NCBI GenBank assembly: GCA_028706295.1
Contig: JAQWBQ010000001.1
Location: 62,001 to 126,000 of the forward strand
From: Bacteroidales bacterium
GTDB lineage: Bacteria > Bacteroidota > Bacteroidia > Bacteroidales > FEN-979
Length of the DNA: 64,000 nt
Reading direction: 5' to 3'
A program made the position numbers and the translations under genes. Shown piece after piece: positions 24,847 to 34,114 of the stretch. The notes beneath the pieces were generated by a model. The model had not been told where the DNA came from. It saw only the letters and a list, made by a program, of their open reading frames with translations, and searched no databases. Each line of letters starts with the position of its first letter. The stretch's first letter is position 1.

Positions 24847-27003
24847 ATGGGAAAGAAAAAAAGAACAATCGAAAACGAGCAAAGTAACCTTGTGAAATCA
24901 GTTAAGGATCTTTTTCGGCAGAATCCGAAAAGCAGTTTCAATTATAAACAGGTTGCAGGAAGGCTTGGAATTGTTGACCGGTCCGGGAAAGATCTTTTAA
25001 GAAATATAATAGGACAACTGTTCATGAGTGAAGAACTGATCATGGGGAAACGGGGAAAATACCAGATAAACATTCAATCACCGGAATTTACAAGGGAACT
25101 TAAAACAAAGGTTGTTGGAACGGTTGATATGAAACAAACCGGTAAAGCGTATGTTATTCCCGAGGATCATTCTGAAGATATTTTTATTTCTGCGACCAAC
25201 ACTTACCATGCCCTGCACGGTGATAAGGTAGAAGTGTTTCTATTTCCTAAAAGAAAAGGTCATAAGCCTGAAGGTCAGATAATTGAAATTATCAGGAGGA
25301 GCAAGCGACAATTCGTTGGTACCCTTGAAATTTCAAAAAATTTTGCTTTTCTCCGGCCCGACAGTACCAGTATGCCTATTGATCTGTTTATTCCTTTATC
25401 CAAAATCAATGGAGCTAAAAATCGTCAGAAGGTTGTTGCCGTCATAACGGATTGGCCTGAACAATCTGCAAATCCATTTGGCGAGGTAAAAGCAATTCTT
25501 GGGAAACCCGGAGAGGATCAGGTAGAGATGCAATCTATCCTTGCAGAGATTGATTTTCCACTTGCTTTTTCAAAAAAAGCTGAGCAAGAAGCCGCAGCTT
25601 TTCAATCTGATATCAGTTCTGAGGAGGTTCAGCGCCGAAGGGATTTCAGGAATATTTTTACAATTACCATTGATCCTGAGGATGCAAAGGATTTCGATGA
25701 TGCAATTTCTTTAAGGGCAATGGAAACCGGGCACTGGGAGGTCGGGGTACATATTGCTGATGTTTCGTGGTATGTAAAGCCTGGTTCAGTGATTGATCAG
25801 GAGGCAAGAGAGCGGGGAACCTCCGTTTACATGGTCGGGCGGACCATTCCAATGCTTCCGGAACGGTTATCCAATGGGTTATGTTCCCTGAAGGAGGGGG
25901 AAGACCGGTTGTGTTTTTCGGCCGTTTTTGAAATGGATGAGGAGGGGCGGATATATCAGGAGTGGATTGGAAAAACGGTTATTAACTCAAACCGCCGGTT
26001 CAGCTATGAAGAAGTTCAGCGGATTATTGAGGGAGAGGGGCATGAATACCGGGAAGAGATCATGATTTTGAACAAAATAGCCGGTAAATTGAGGGCAGAG
26101 AGATTCCGGAAAGGGTCATTTAATTTTGAGACACAGGAAGTCCGTTTCCGGCTTGATAAAACAGGCAGGCCCCTGGAGATTTTCCTGCGTGAAATGAAGG
26201 ACTCCAATAAACTGATTGAAGATTTTATGCTTTTAGCTAATAGAAAAGTGGCTGAATGGGTCGGAAGCAAAAAGGATGACCGGAATAGTAAGACATTTGT
26301 ATATAGGGTCCATGATACACCCAATCCTGAAAAACTTGAAAACTTCACACAATTTTTAGGAAGATTAGGCTATAAGATTAAGGTTAGTTCAAAAAAGACG
26401 CTGGCTGCTTCATTCAACCGGCTTTTTAATGATATCAAAGGTACCGGAACGGAAACGATGATCGAAACAATTGCCATACGTACCATGGCAAAGGCTTATT
26501 ATTCAACAAACAATATCGGTCACTATGGGCTGGCTTTTCAAAATTACACACATTTTACATCCCCCATACGGCGTTATCCCGATTTAATGGTTCACCGGAT
26601 ACTCTATAAGTATCTTCAACATGAACCTTCGGTGAACAAGGATGAATATGAGGTCCTCTGTGAGCATGCTTCAGAAATGGAGCGCCGAGCCGTTGAAGCC
26701 GAGCGGATGTCGGTAAAGTATAAACAAGCCGAATTCATGTTCGACAAAATCGGACAGGAATATGATGCTTTAGTTTCCGGTGTAAGTAAATGGGGTATTT
26801 TTGCCGAAATAACAGGAACCAAATGTGAAGGAATGATTCGTTTACGGGATCTTGTTGATGATTTTTATTTCCTGGATGAAGAGAACTATCAGATCATAGG
26901 TCAACGATATGGAAACCGTTTTAAACTGGGCGATAAATTGAGAATCCGTGTAAAGAGGATTGATTTATCAAGAAAGCAGATGGATTATGATTTAGTGTCC
27001 TGA
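24847..27003 (+). CDS. rnr: Ribonuclease R
   Basis: A 718-residue 3'-5' exoribonuclease of the RNB family, which degrades structured RNA. A winged-helix region (about 15-75) precedes two cold-shock-type domains, then the RNB catalytic domain with the Asp cluster DPEDAKDFDDAISL (about 277-290) and HIADVSWYVKPGS, and the C-terminal S1 domain (about 635-715, GVSKWGIFAEITGTKCEG). Length and order match the family. It is followed after 14 bases by the acyltransferase gene, so the two may be cotranscribed. Confidence 0.95.
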   Translation: MGKKKRTIENEQSNLVKSVKDLFRQNPKSSFNYKQVAGRLGIVDRSGKDLLRNIIGQLFMSEELIMGKRGKYQINIQSPEFTRELKTKVVGTVDMKQTGKAYVIPEDHSEDIFISATNTYHALHGDKVEVFLFPKRKGHKPEGQIIEIIRRSKRQFVGTLEISKNFAFLRPDSTSMPIDLFIPLSKINGAKNRQKVVAVITDWPEQSANPFGEVKAILGKPGEDQVEMQSILAEIDFPLAFSKKAEQEAAAFQSDISSEEVQRRRDFRNIFTITIDPEDAKDFDDAISLRAMETGHWEVGVHIADVSWYVKPGSVIDQEARERGTSVYMVGRTIPMLPERLSNGLCSLKEGEDRLCFSAVFEMDEEGRIYQEWIGKTVINSNRRFSYEEVQRIIEGEGHEYREEIMILNKIAGKLRAERFRKGSFNFETQEVRFRLDKTGRPLEIFLREMKDSNKLIEDFMLLANRKVAEWVGSKKDDRNSKTFVYRVHDTPNPEKLENFTQFLGRLGYKIKVSSKKTLAASFNRLFNDIKGTGTETMIETIAIRTMAKAYYSTNNIGHYGLAFQNYTHFTSPIRRYPDLMVHRILYKYLQHEPSVNKDEYEVLCEHASEMERRAVEAERMSVKYKQAEFMFDKIGQEYDALVSGVSKWGIFAEITGTKCEGMIRLRDLVDDFYFLDEENYQIIGQRYGNRFKLGDKLRIRVKRIDLSRKQMDYDLVS

Positions 27004-27017
27004 TCAAATGTTTTGAG

Positions 27018-28805
27018 ATGGAGCTTATCTCTAAAAAAGAGATATTAAAGAAAATGCCTGTTCTGAAAAAAACAGGAGGCGATCTTTTACTTCAGGCCGC
27101 TTTTCGTTTGCTGGATTTTGATAAAGTAAACGCAATCTATTCAAAGAATTATCATCTTCCAAGACGGGAATTTCTTGATGAAGTAATACGTGAAACGGGG
27201 GTCCAAATAAGAATTTCAGCCTCAGATGTTGAAAAAATTCCCCCAAACCATGGATTTATAACTGTATCTAACCATCCCTACGGTGGTATTGATGGCATTT
27301 TGCTGGCAAAAATTGTCTCGGAAGTCAATCCCGGATACAAGTTGCTGGTAAATTTTCTCCTGAACAGGATTGAACCCATCCAATCCTATTTTTTAGGGGT
27401 AAATCCATTTGAGACCCGCAAAGATGTTCAATCGAGTTTTGGAGGGCTCAAAGAAGCCCTTATGCACCTTCAGCAAGGGAACCCCCTGGGCATTTTCCCG
27501 TCAGGAGAAGTAAGCAGTTTTGGGGGGAAAGGAGTTCGGATTATGGATCCGGATTGGCAGTTTACTATTATAAAATTCATAAAACGGGCCCGGGTTCCCA
27601 TTGTTCCCATTTATTTCAGTGGGCATAATTCGTTAATATTTAATTTTTTAGGTATTATTCACCCGATGTTACGCACGCTCCGGTTGCCGGCGGAGCTTTT
27701 TAATAAAAAAGATCATATAATAGAAATCCGTATCGGCTCTCCGGTATTGGTCCGTGAGCAGGATGAGTTCCGCGAGATCATTGAATTCGGGAAGATGTTG
27801 CGGATGAAAACTTACAGTCTTGGAGCTTCTGCCAGGGGAACATGTCCTTTTCGGACACCCCCCCCGGTAAAACCGACTACTTTAATTCCATCGGTTGAGA
27901 AAAATCTTATTCAAAAGGAAATAAATGAAATCCCTCCTGAATATTTTCTTTTCAAACTACAAGGAAACAGGATTTTCTGCGTCCCTTCAAAGATCATACC
28001 CAATATTATGGTAGAAATCAGCCGACTGCGTGAACTGACTTACCGTGATATCGGAGAAGGTACAAATAATAAGTCAGACCAGGATACTTACGATGCATAT
28101 TTTGAACAGCTCTTCATTTGGGATGATGAATCCCAGAAGATTGTCGGAGGATACAGGATCGGGAGGGGAGATGAAATAATGGATCGGTTTGGGATAGAAG
28201 GACATTACATCAACAGTTTATTCAAAATAAAAAAGGAATTTGGTCCGGTACTCAGGATTTCGCTTGAACTGGGTCGTTCATTCATCGTTAAAGAGTATCA
28301 AAAAAAAGTATTGTCACTATTTCTTTTATGGAAAGGGATCTTGTATGTTTTACTCCGAGAACCCAGGTATCGTTATCTAATCGGGCCGGTCAGTATTCCC
28401 AACGAATTTTCAGACATTTCAAAAGGTCTTGTGGTCAGGTTTCTGAAAGCAAACAACTACAATTCAGAATATGGGGCTTACATCAAACCCCGAAATTCAT
28501 TCAAAGACAGGATTCCGGGAACTATTGACCTTCCGGTGTTCCTGAGATATACGCACAAGGACGTAAACCGGCTTGACCGGTTCATTCACGATATTGATCC
28601 TAAGTTTAAATTACCCATTCTGCTTAAAAAATATTTAAGCGTGAATTCAGAGGTTCTGGGATTTAACATCGACCCCTTGTTCAATAATTGTCTGGATGCA
28701 TTGATCATGCTGGATCTCTTTGAGGTTCCTGTCGATAAAATCGAAGCGCTTTCAAAGGAGATACACGATCAGACGATTATGAGCCGATTCAGGAAGGAAT
28801 CATGA
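27018..28805 (+). CDS. Bifunctional aminolipid acyltransferase (OlsF/GlsF-like fusion)
   Basis: A 595-residue protein with two acyltransferase halves. The N-terminal half (about 60-270) is PlsC-like, with SNHPYGGIDG as the catalytic HPxxGxD-type motif and FPSGEVSSF as the substrate motif; it should O-acylate a lyso-aminolipid. The C-terminal half (about 310-500) is GNAT-like, of the OlsB/GlsB type, with RLRELTYRDIGEG and ELGRSFI; it should N-acylate an amino acid with a 3-hydroxy fatty acid. Such fusions make ornithine or glycine lipids in Flavobacterium and relatives. The amino acid used cannot be read from the sequence. The stop is one base from the convergent response-regulator stop. Confidence 0.8.
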   Translation: MELISKKEILKKMPVLKKTGGDLLLQAAFRLLDFDKVNAIYSKNYHLPRREFLDEVIRETGVQIRISASDVEKIPPNHGFITVSNHPYGGIDGILLAKIVSEVNPGYKLLVNFLLNRIEPIQSYFLGVNPFETRKDVQSSFGGLKEALMHLQQGNPLGIFPSGEVSSFGGKGVRIMDPDWQFTIIKFIKRARVPIVPIYFSGHNSLIFNFLGIIHPMLRTLRLPAELFNKKDHIIEIRIGSPVLVREQDEFREIIEFGKMLRMKTYSLGASARGTCPFRTPPPVKPTTLIPSVEKNLIQKEINEIPPEYFLFKLQGNRIFCVPSKIIPNIMVEISRLRELTYRDIGEGTNNKSDQDTYDAYFEQLFIWDDESQKIVGGYRIGRGDEIMDRFGIEGHYINSLFKIKKEFGPVLRISLELGRSFIVKEYQKKVLSLFLLWKGILYVLLREPRYRYLIGPVSIPNEFSDISKGLVVRFLKANNYNSEYGAYIKPRNSFKDRIPGTIDLPVFLRYTHKDVNRLDRFIHDIDPKFKLPILLKKYLSVNSEVLGFNIDPLFNNCLDALIMLDLFEVPVDKIEALSKEIHDQTIMSRFRKES

Positions 28806-28806
28806 T

Positions 28807-29535
28807 TCATGCAAGTTTTTTCCGCTCTATCAAATCAAAGAAATTTTTATGATAGGTTTCACTGACGGGAATGTACTTATCGCTGATTTTTATTCTGTTA
28901 CGCTCAATGGATTCAATTTTATCCAGCGCCACAAAGAAAGATTTATGAACGCGACAAAATTGAGGTTCATGTAGTACCTCCTCCAGCTTTTTGGCATTCA
29001 TCAGGGTCATGATCCTTCTGTTTTTTGTAACAATACGCCAATAATCTCCCATTCCCTCAACATAAAGAACATCCTGATTCTCAATTTTTTCCATACGTGT
29101 TTCTGTTTTCACAAAAAAGAATTGTGCTTCCGGCTGGGATGTTTTAAGGGTCTCATTTTTATTCTGTGAGGAATCGAGCTGCATTTTTTCACAAACTTTA
29201 TTCACTCCCTTAATGAATCGTTCAAAGGAGATCGGTTTCAGCATGTAATCGATCACATCTAATTCAAACCCCTGAATCGCATAATGCTCATACGCCGTGG
29301 TGAAAATCACCAATGGTCTGTGTTTTAAAGCATTGAGCAATTGAATTCCGGTTAATTCCTCCATTTGTATATCGAGGAAAATCAGATCGACTTTATTAGA
29401 TCTTATAAATTCGATGGATTCAATGGCATTATCAAAAGTTTTGAGCAGGTTCAAAAAAACGACCTTAGAGCAATAATCTTTGATAATATCTAATGCCAGG
29501 GGCTCATCATCAATGGCAATACAATTAATTTTCAT
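28807..29535 (-). CDS. LytTR-family response regulator
   Basis: A 242-residue regulator with a receiver domain (residues about 3-120; acidic pair DDEP near the N-terminus, phospho-Asp in DLIFLDIQM, Lys in MLKPIS) and a C-terminal LytTR DNA-binding domain (about 140-240; FFVKTETRMEKI, FCRVHKSFFVALDKIESI). It is of the AlgR/AgrA/LytR type. The probable kinase partner is the LytS-like gene at 31559-32584, but an amidohydrolase gene lies between them. A separate -7 box at 29593-29600 suggests independent transcription. Confidence 0.93.
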   Translation of the reverse strand: MKINCIAIDDEPLALDIIKDYCSKVVFLNLLKTFDNAIESIEFIRSNKVDLIFLDIQMEELTGIQLLNALKHRPLVIFTTAYEHYAIQGFELDVIDYMLKPISFERFIKGVNKVCEKMQLDSSQNKNETLKTSQPEAQFFFVKTETRMEKIENQDVLYVEGMGDYWRIVTKNRRIMTLMNAKKLEEVLHEPQFCRVHKSFFVALDKIESIERNRIKISDKYIPVSETYHKNFFDLIERKKLA

Positions 29536-29592
29536 GGGTGCGTTTTTAAGGGTTATTATGAGATGGTTAGTGTGACTGAACAGTTTTTATTT

Positions 29593-29600
29593 CAAAGATA
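29593..29600 (-). promoter_or_regulatory. -7 box upstream of the LytTR regulator gene
   Basis: The minus strand reads TATCTTTG, matching TAnnTTTG, about 58 bases upstream of the regulator ATG. It lies downstream of the hairpin at the end of the amidohydrolase gene, so the regulator appears to have its own promoter. Confidence 0.5.
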
Positions 29601-29739
29601 AGTGTTATTGTTAAACGCGGGGGCCCGGGGGAGTCTCATAACTCGAATTTTTTGTTAATACTTTATGCTGCATGCATGTAACGCTGGATTGGTGTGACAT
29701 CCCCGATAGAAGAATGATTACGTTTTTCATTTTATCAAG

Positions 29740-29775
29740 GGCAACTTCCCCCTGTATGCGGTGGGGAGTTTTGCC
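29740..29775 (-). terminator. Hairpin at the end of the amidohydrolase gene
   Basis: GGCAACTTCCCC (29740-29751) pairs imperfectly with GGGGAGTTTTGCC (29763-29775), with one bulge and one mismatch. It touches the stop codon on the minus strand. There is no good T tract, so termination efficiency is uncertain. Confidence 0.45.
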
Positions 29776-31541
29776 TACCGCCGCAATGCTTTGATGGCAG
29801 GATCATAGTTGGGATCGAAACTCAATGCCTTTTTAAAGTATCCGGCCGCTGTCTTTTTATCGTCTTTTGCCCAATATGCCTCACCCAGGAAATAATATGG
29901 ATTTGAAGCATAAGGATATTCACCGGCATTGAAACTGAGGATCTTTATTGCATCGTCCAATTTGTTTTTTATCAGTAAGTCATAACCGACCGAGGTAAGC
30001 GAATATTCATTCAGGAAATATTCGTTCAGATCATTGTTAGCGGAAAGTCTTTTATATTCGCCGATAACAGAATCGGCGCTGTTCGTTTTGGCCATCACTT
30101 CCTGCAGAACCGAGTATGCCAGTTTTCTTTTTACCTCTAGCAGCTGTATGAGCTTCTCTTCCGGAAGCCATACCCCGGAAGCCATAACTCCCGCGGGCCG
30201 GCGGATACTGGAAATATCCTCCAGGGGATTTCTGTCAAGAAGGATAAGATCGGCCCTCTTGTCGGTTTCGATCGTGCCGAAATCGTCCTCCCCCGTCATT
30301 TTCTTTATCACCTGCGATGCATCATGCGTGGCAGAGCGAATGGCCTCATAAGGAGAGAATCCCGCTTTCACCAGGAGTTGCAGCTCATCGTGCAGTGAAA
30401 ATCCGGGCACAATGCCCAGGATGGTCGCGGCATCCGTACCGGCGACCAGGGGAATGTCGTTTTTCTTTAATTCCCCGAAAGCATAAACTACGAGATCGTA
30501 AAAAACATCCGCACATTTCTCGTGACCGATGAAATAGGAGTTCTTGTCTTTCCCCTTCCGCAGATCGTCCCAGAATTTCCCGGGGAGGTACTTGTTCTGT
30601 GGCTTCGATTTCAGCTTCAGTGTATCGTTGTATTTCAATGCAAGTATTTCATCGGCGACCAGCGTGGTGATAACGGTGATGTTTTTCCCTTTGAGCTTGC
30701 CGATCTCACGGTCCAGCATCCGGTGCAGGCTGTCGATGTATGACGGGGAATTTTGCCTGGAAACCGGCTCAAGGAGCTTAAAAGCGTTGGTGATCACCTC
30801 TTCGTCCAGCTTCTCCCTCGGCATCTTGTCTTTATTGCCCTGGATCAGATTTGAAGCCAGGACGACGGGAAACAGCTCGACATGGGTGAGCTCGTCCATG
30901 CCGGCCGAAATTACGTCGTCCACGTTAACGGTGTACGGAATGTGTCCCGCGATGTAGATGCCCGAATCCCTGCCTCTCCGCACGGTCTCATAGAAGTCCT
31001 TTTTGGTTATGTAATCATCTATTTTGATGCAGTCGTACCTGTTCCTTTTACAGGCCGGGATTATCTCAGCAATATTGTGCTCCGTCCCCCAGATGGTCCA
31101 TGCATTATAGGTTACGGGACCCAGCCGTTTTTTGGAACGGAAATCCTCGCACCACTTTTTTATCGACATGGCCCCCGTTCCCTGGGTCAGGTCACGGATG
31201 GTCGTCACCCCGTTGGCAAGAAACATGTTCGCTTCGGGCGTTTCCCATGTTTTGGAGACCAGGTGGACGTGCATATCGGCGAGACCCGGCATGAGGTATT
31301 TCCCGGTCCCGTCAACGATGACCGCCTCTTTCGGGATCTCCAAATGCTCCGCAGAACCAACCCGGAAGATCCGGTCCCCCCTCACAAGAACCGTCTGGTT
31401 CTCCATCACTTTGTCCGACGTCATCGGAATGAGCCGGACATTTTTAAAAGCAACGATCCCGCTTCCGGCATCCTGCCCGGAAACCATGGCCACCGTGCAC
31501 CAGGCGGCCAGGAATATAAAGGGTATTCTATATTTTTTCAC
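29775..31541 (-). CDS. Secreted amidohydrolase with C-terminal TPR repeats
   Basis: About 588 residues, starting at a GTG that gives a clean signal peptide (KKYRIPFIFLAAWC); an earlier TTG lies nine codons upstream. The metal-dependent amidohydrolase domain (about 30-450) shows the HxH motif in GLADMHVHL, further ligand candidates in GHIPY and LTHVELF, and the catalytic Asp in VAGTDAAT. This is the imidazolonepropionase/prolidase-like branch acting on C-N bonds; the substrate is unknown. Residues about 495-588 contain TPR-type helices. The coding sequence is clearly richer in GC than both neighbours. It lies 17 bases after a LytS-like kinase gene and before the matching regulator. Confidence 0.87.
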   Translation of the reverse strand: MKKYRIPFIFLAAWCTVAMVSGQDAGSGIVAFKNVRLIPMTSDKVMENQTVLVRGDRIFRVGSAEHLEIPKEAVIVDGTGKYLMPGLADMHVHLVSKTWETPEANMFLANGVTTIRDLTQGTGAMSIKKWCEDFRSKKRLGPVTYNAWTIWGTEHNIAEIIPACKRNRYDCIKIDDYITKKDFYETVRRGRDSGIYIAGHIPYTVNVDDVISAGMDELTHVELFPVVLASNLIQGNKDKMPREKLDEEVITNAFKLLEPVSRQNSPSYIDSLHRMLDREIGKLKGKNITVITTLVADEILALKYNDTLKLKSKPQNKYLPGKFWDDLRKGKDKNSYFIGHEKCADVFYDLVVYAFGELKKNDIPLVAGTDAATILGIVPGFSLHDELQLLVKAGFSPYEAIRSATHDASQVIKKMTGEDDFGTIETDKRADLILLDRNPLEDISSIRRPAGVMASGVWLPEEKLIQLLEVKRKLAYSVLQEVMAKTNSADSVIGEYKRLSANNDLNEYFLNEYSLTSVGYDLLIKNKLDDAIKILSFNAGEYPYASNPYYFLGEAYWAKDDKKTAAGYFKKALSFDPNYDPAIKALRR

Positions 31542-31558
31542 GACGATTACTAATAATT

Positions 31559-32584
31559 TCAGGACCAAAGTGTAAGTTTGACCTCATATTTAGCCTCATC
31601 ACGATTTATTTCCAACTGGTGTTTCCCGGGATATTGCAGATTCAGGCGACGACAAATATTTTCTAATCCAATTCCCCCAACCTGATCTTTGTTAATGGTC
31701 ACATTTTTCCGGATAGAATTGGTGACTTCAAATAAAATCATGTTTTCCCCGGCCGTCAAACTAATTCTGATTCCGGGAGCCGGTACGGATTTATCGCCAT
31801 GTTTAAAAGCGTTTTCGATAAAAGGGATCAAAAGCATTGGAGCGATTGATTTTCCCTCCAGGTTACCGGAAATATTTATTTCAACGAAGTCCTTATATTT
31901 AATTCTCAAGGTTTCGAGCTCAATATAACTTTTAAGGTAATCGAGTTCCTTATCCAGCGGGATATGATCGTTTTGTGCATCACTCAGCACATATCTCATT
32001 ACGGCCGACATTTTCATGACTGCTGACGGGGCGTCATCTGATTTCATGTAAACCAGCGAATAGATATTGTTCAGGGTGTTGAAGAGAAAATGTGGATTTA
32101 CCTGTGAGCGTAATAAGGCCAGTTCACCCGATTGCTTTTCCAAAACCAAAGCTGATTTTATTTTTTGGGATTCAAACCACCCGATTGCCAGTTTGATTAA
32201 GAGCGCATAAATTCCGTAAATGATAACCAGACGAATTGAATTGATCCACCAGGGCTTGGTGACACTAAGGTCCTTCCCGGAACTGATATGTTCGAATCCT
32301 ATGTACTTCCAAAACAGATATTCCAATCCGATGCGGGCAGGAATCAGGAGTGAGATAACCAGAATCAGATAAAGTACCGGTAGTGCCTTGTGTTTTGATC
32401 CGGTAAACAAGCCATAGGTAAAATAAAGGCTGTAAAAGGTAATAAAACTGGTCAAAGGGTATATGGTCACTTCCTCAAATGCAACATCGGACTTTTCCGG
32501 CATGAGTAAAATGGCGAAGAAGATCTGGTTTAAAATGTAGAGCCAGAAAGCGAAATGAATCAGAACTTTATATTTTTTTTTCAT
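31559..32584 (-). CDS. LytS-like sensor histidine kinase
   Basis: A 341-residue membrane kinase of the His_kinase (LytS/YehU) family. Four helices occupy about residues 1-140. The phosphorylated His lies in LRSQVNPHFLFNTLNNIYSL (about 170-190), the hallmark of this family, and the ATPase part has PFIENAFKHG and GGIGLENICRRL. The ATG at 32584 is preferred over an in-frame start nine codons upstream. In this family kinase and LytTR regulator usually overlap, as at 37315-39080; here an amidohydrolase gene separates them. Confidence 0.92.
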   Translation of the reverse strand: MKKKYKVLIHFAFWLYILNQIFFAILLMPEKSDVAFEEVTIYPLTSFITFYSLYFTYGLFTGSKHKALPVLYLILVISLLIPARIGLEYLFWKYIGFEHISSGKDLSVTKPWWINSIRLVIIYGIYALLIKLAIGWFESQKIKSALVLEKQSGELALLRSQVNPHFLFNTLNNIYSLVYMKSDDAPSAVMKMSAVMRYVLSDAQNDHIPLDKELDYLKSYIELETLRIKYKDFVEINISGNLEGKSIAPMLLIPFIENAFKHGDKSVPAPGIRISLTAGENMILFEVTNSIRKNVTINKDQVGGIGLENICRRLNLQYPGKHQLEINRDEAKYEVKLTLWS

Positions 32585-32653
32585 GTAATGTGCGCAGAAG
32601 TGACCACACAAAATAACAATAGTTAAGGTCTAAATCCAAACAATTCAGAGACA

Positions 32654-32703
32654 AATCGATCAATATGGCCAATTGTCCGGTCATTGGTTTGATTCGATCG
32701 ATT
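32654..32703. promoter_or_regulatory. Nested palindrome between divergent genes
   Basis: Outer arms AATCGATC (32654-32661) and GATCGATT (32696-32703) enclose inner arms CCAAT (32669-32673) and ATTGG (32683-32687); the two dyads share the same centre to within one base. The element lies between the divergent LytS-like kinase and the carboxypeptidase-regulatory-domain gene. It could be an operator for both or an RNA hairpin. No matching regulator is known. Confidence 0.5.
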
Positions 32704-32739
32704 AAATCTTTAAATATTTCATTGATTTATAAGCAACTG

Positions 32740-32762
32740 TAAGTTTGAAATTTGTAAATTTG
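32740..32762 (+). promoter_or_regulatory. Two tandem -7 boxes upstream of gene 32785
   Basis: TAAGTTTG (32740-32747) and TAAATTTG (32755-32762) both match TAnnTTTG, 15 bases apart. They could give two closely spaced transcription starts about 15-35 bases before the ATG at 32785. A clear -33 element is not seen. Confidence 0.5.
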
Positions 32763-32784
32763 AGTTACAAATCGCTGAATTGCC

Positions 32785-34083
32785 ATGCTAACTTTCCGAT
32801 ATCAGAAAATCACGATCAGTTTTCTGCTATTGATCATATATTGTTGTTTTGGGGATCACCTTGTACTAGCACAGGTAAGGTATCATTTTTATTATGGAAA
32901 GGTTTCTGATGCAGCCACCCGTCAGCCAATTGCCAATGCAAATCTTAAGGTCGAGCGATCGCAGGTTGGGACAGTATCGGGGAAAGACGGGACGTTTTCC
33001 TTTTTTATCGACAGTATTCCGGCAACATTGCATGTGAGTTTCATCGGGTACAAGACCAAGATCATTGTACTCGATCAGACCTCTTTTTCTTTGAATCTTT
33101 ACCTTGATCCCGGGGCAACTACTTTAGCCGAGGTTGAGATAAAAGCAAAAGCTTTTGAACCATTTTATAAAGATCCAAAGTATGCGGTTCTGGACTATCT
33201 TCCGGACAGTAATTTGATTTTTATTCTGGTTTATAGACAAAAACTGTCAGATTGTGAGTTGATATGCAAGGATCAAAGGGGAGATACTGTTGCGCGGACG
33301 GGTCCTTTGTCTTTTTCAGCAAAAAAATTAAACCGTGATTGTCTTGGATATCTGCATTTATTGGGCATCGATTCAGGATTTCAGATATTCAGGACCGGAC
33401 GCCAGATTCGTTTGATTCATCCGGTCAAACTAAAAAAGTTCAATGATATCCTGAAGAATTGTGTTGCTGCCTCACCATCGGTCCTGTACTTTAAAAAGGA
33501 ATCCCATAAAGGACTGATGGTAGAATATATAGGTGTTAACCGAAAGACCTTGCAAAGGCAGAAATTATCGGTTGTGATGGATGAAAAAAAGTTGAAAATG
33601 CTTCGGCGCAATCAGGAGGATCAGGGGTACTATAACTCTTACAAACCACCTGACACGAGGGATGATTTTGTTTCGTGGAATTACGCCAACAAGATCCTTT
33701 ACAGGCCGATAAAAACCGCATTGTACAGGATCAAGGGGTACACTTGTATTTTCAACATTCCTGAGCGGAGCATGGAATTCTATGATGACGAAGGGACTTT
33801 TTCTTACAAACTTGCGATATTGACAGAGGCTGTCCAAAGCGGTCGCTGGACTCAGGAGATCCTGACGGATGAGATCACGCACCTGGTCTATACATCCTAT
33901 ATTAATAACGGAATTATAACAATTTATAAGATCGACTTAAATACCGGGAATTTAGATAAGGGAATCTCCTTAGACCATTCTTTTCCACAAAAAATAATTA
34001 TTCACGGCGGTTTGGTATATTATTTATATGATATTAAAGGCGAAGCAGATAACAAGATGTTGTTCCGCAGATACATTCAATAA
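32785..34083 (+). CDS. Exported protein with carboxypeptidase-regulatory-like domain
   Basis: A 432-residue protein with a signal peptide ending near LVLAQ. Residues about 35-125 form a CarboxypepD_reg-like beta domain: GKVSDAATRQPIANANL, then GTVSGKDGTFSF, then HVSFIGYKTK, ending in a TLAEVEIKA strand. This is the N-terminal module of many TonB-dependent receptors, but no plug or barrel follows. The remaining 300 residues are beta-rich with Tyr and basic residues and match nothing I recognise. The role is unknown; a periplasmic or outer-membrane sensor-like function is possible. The small membrane-protein gene follows after 31 bases. Confidence 0.7.
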   Translation: MLTFRYQKITISFLLLIIYCCFGDHLVLAQVRYHFYYGKVSDAATRQPIANANLKVERSQVGTVSGKDGTFSFFIDSIPATLHVSFIGYKTKIIVLDQTSFSLNLYLDPGATTLAEVEIKAKAFEPFYKDPKYAVLDYLPDSNLIFILVYRQKLSDCELICKDQRGDTVARTGPLSFSAKKLNRDCLGYLHLLGIDSGFQIFRTGRQIRLIHPVKLKKFNDILKNCVAASPSVLYFKKESHKGLMVEYIGVNRKTLQRQKLSVVMDEKKLKMLRRNQEDQGYYNSYKPPDTRDDFVSWNYANKILYRPIKTALYRIKGYTCIFNIPERSMEFYDDEGTFSYKLAILTEAVQSGRWTQEILTDEITHLVYTSYINNGIITIYKIDLNTGNLDKGISLDHSFPQKIIIHGGLVYYLYDIKGEADNKMLFRRYIQ

Positions 34084-34114
34084 ATTCTATATATTTGAAC
34101 AAAAAAAGTCAAAA

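Noticed and set aside
30882..31553. 223-residue open frame on the plus strand
   Set aside because: It is antisense to the GC-rich amidohydrolase gene; high GC leaves few stop codons on the opposite strand and its translation shows no domain.
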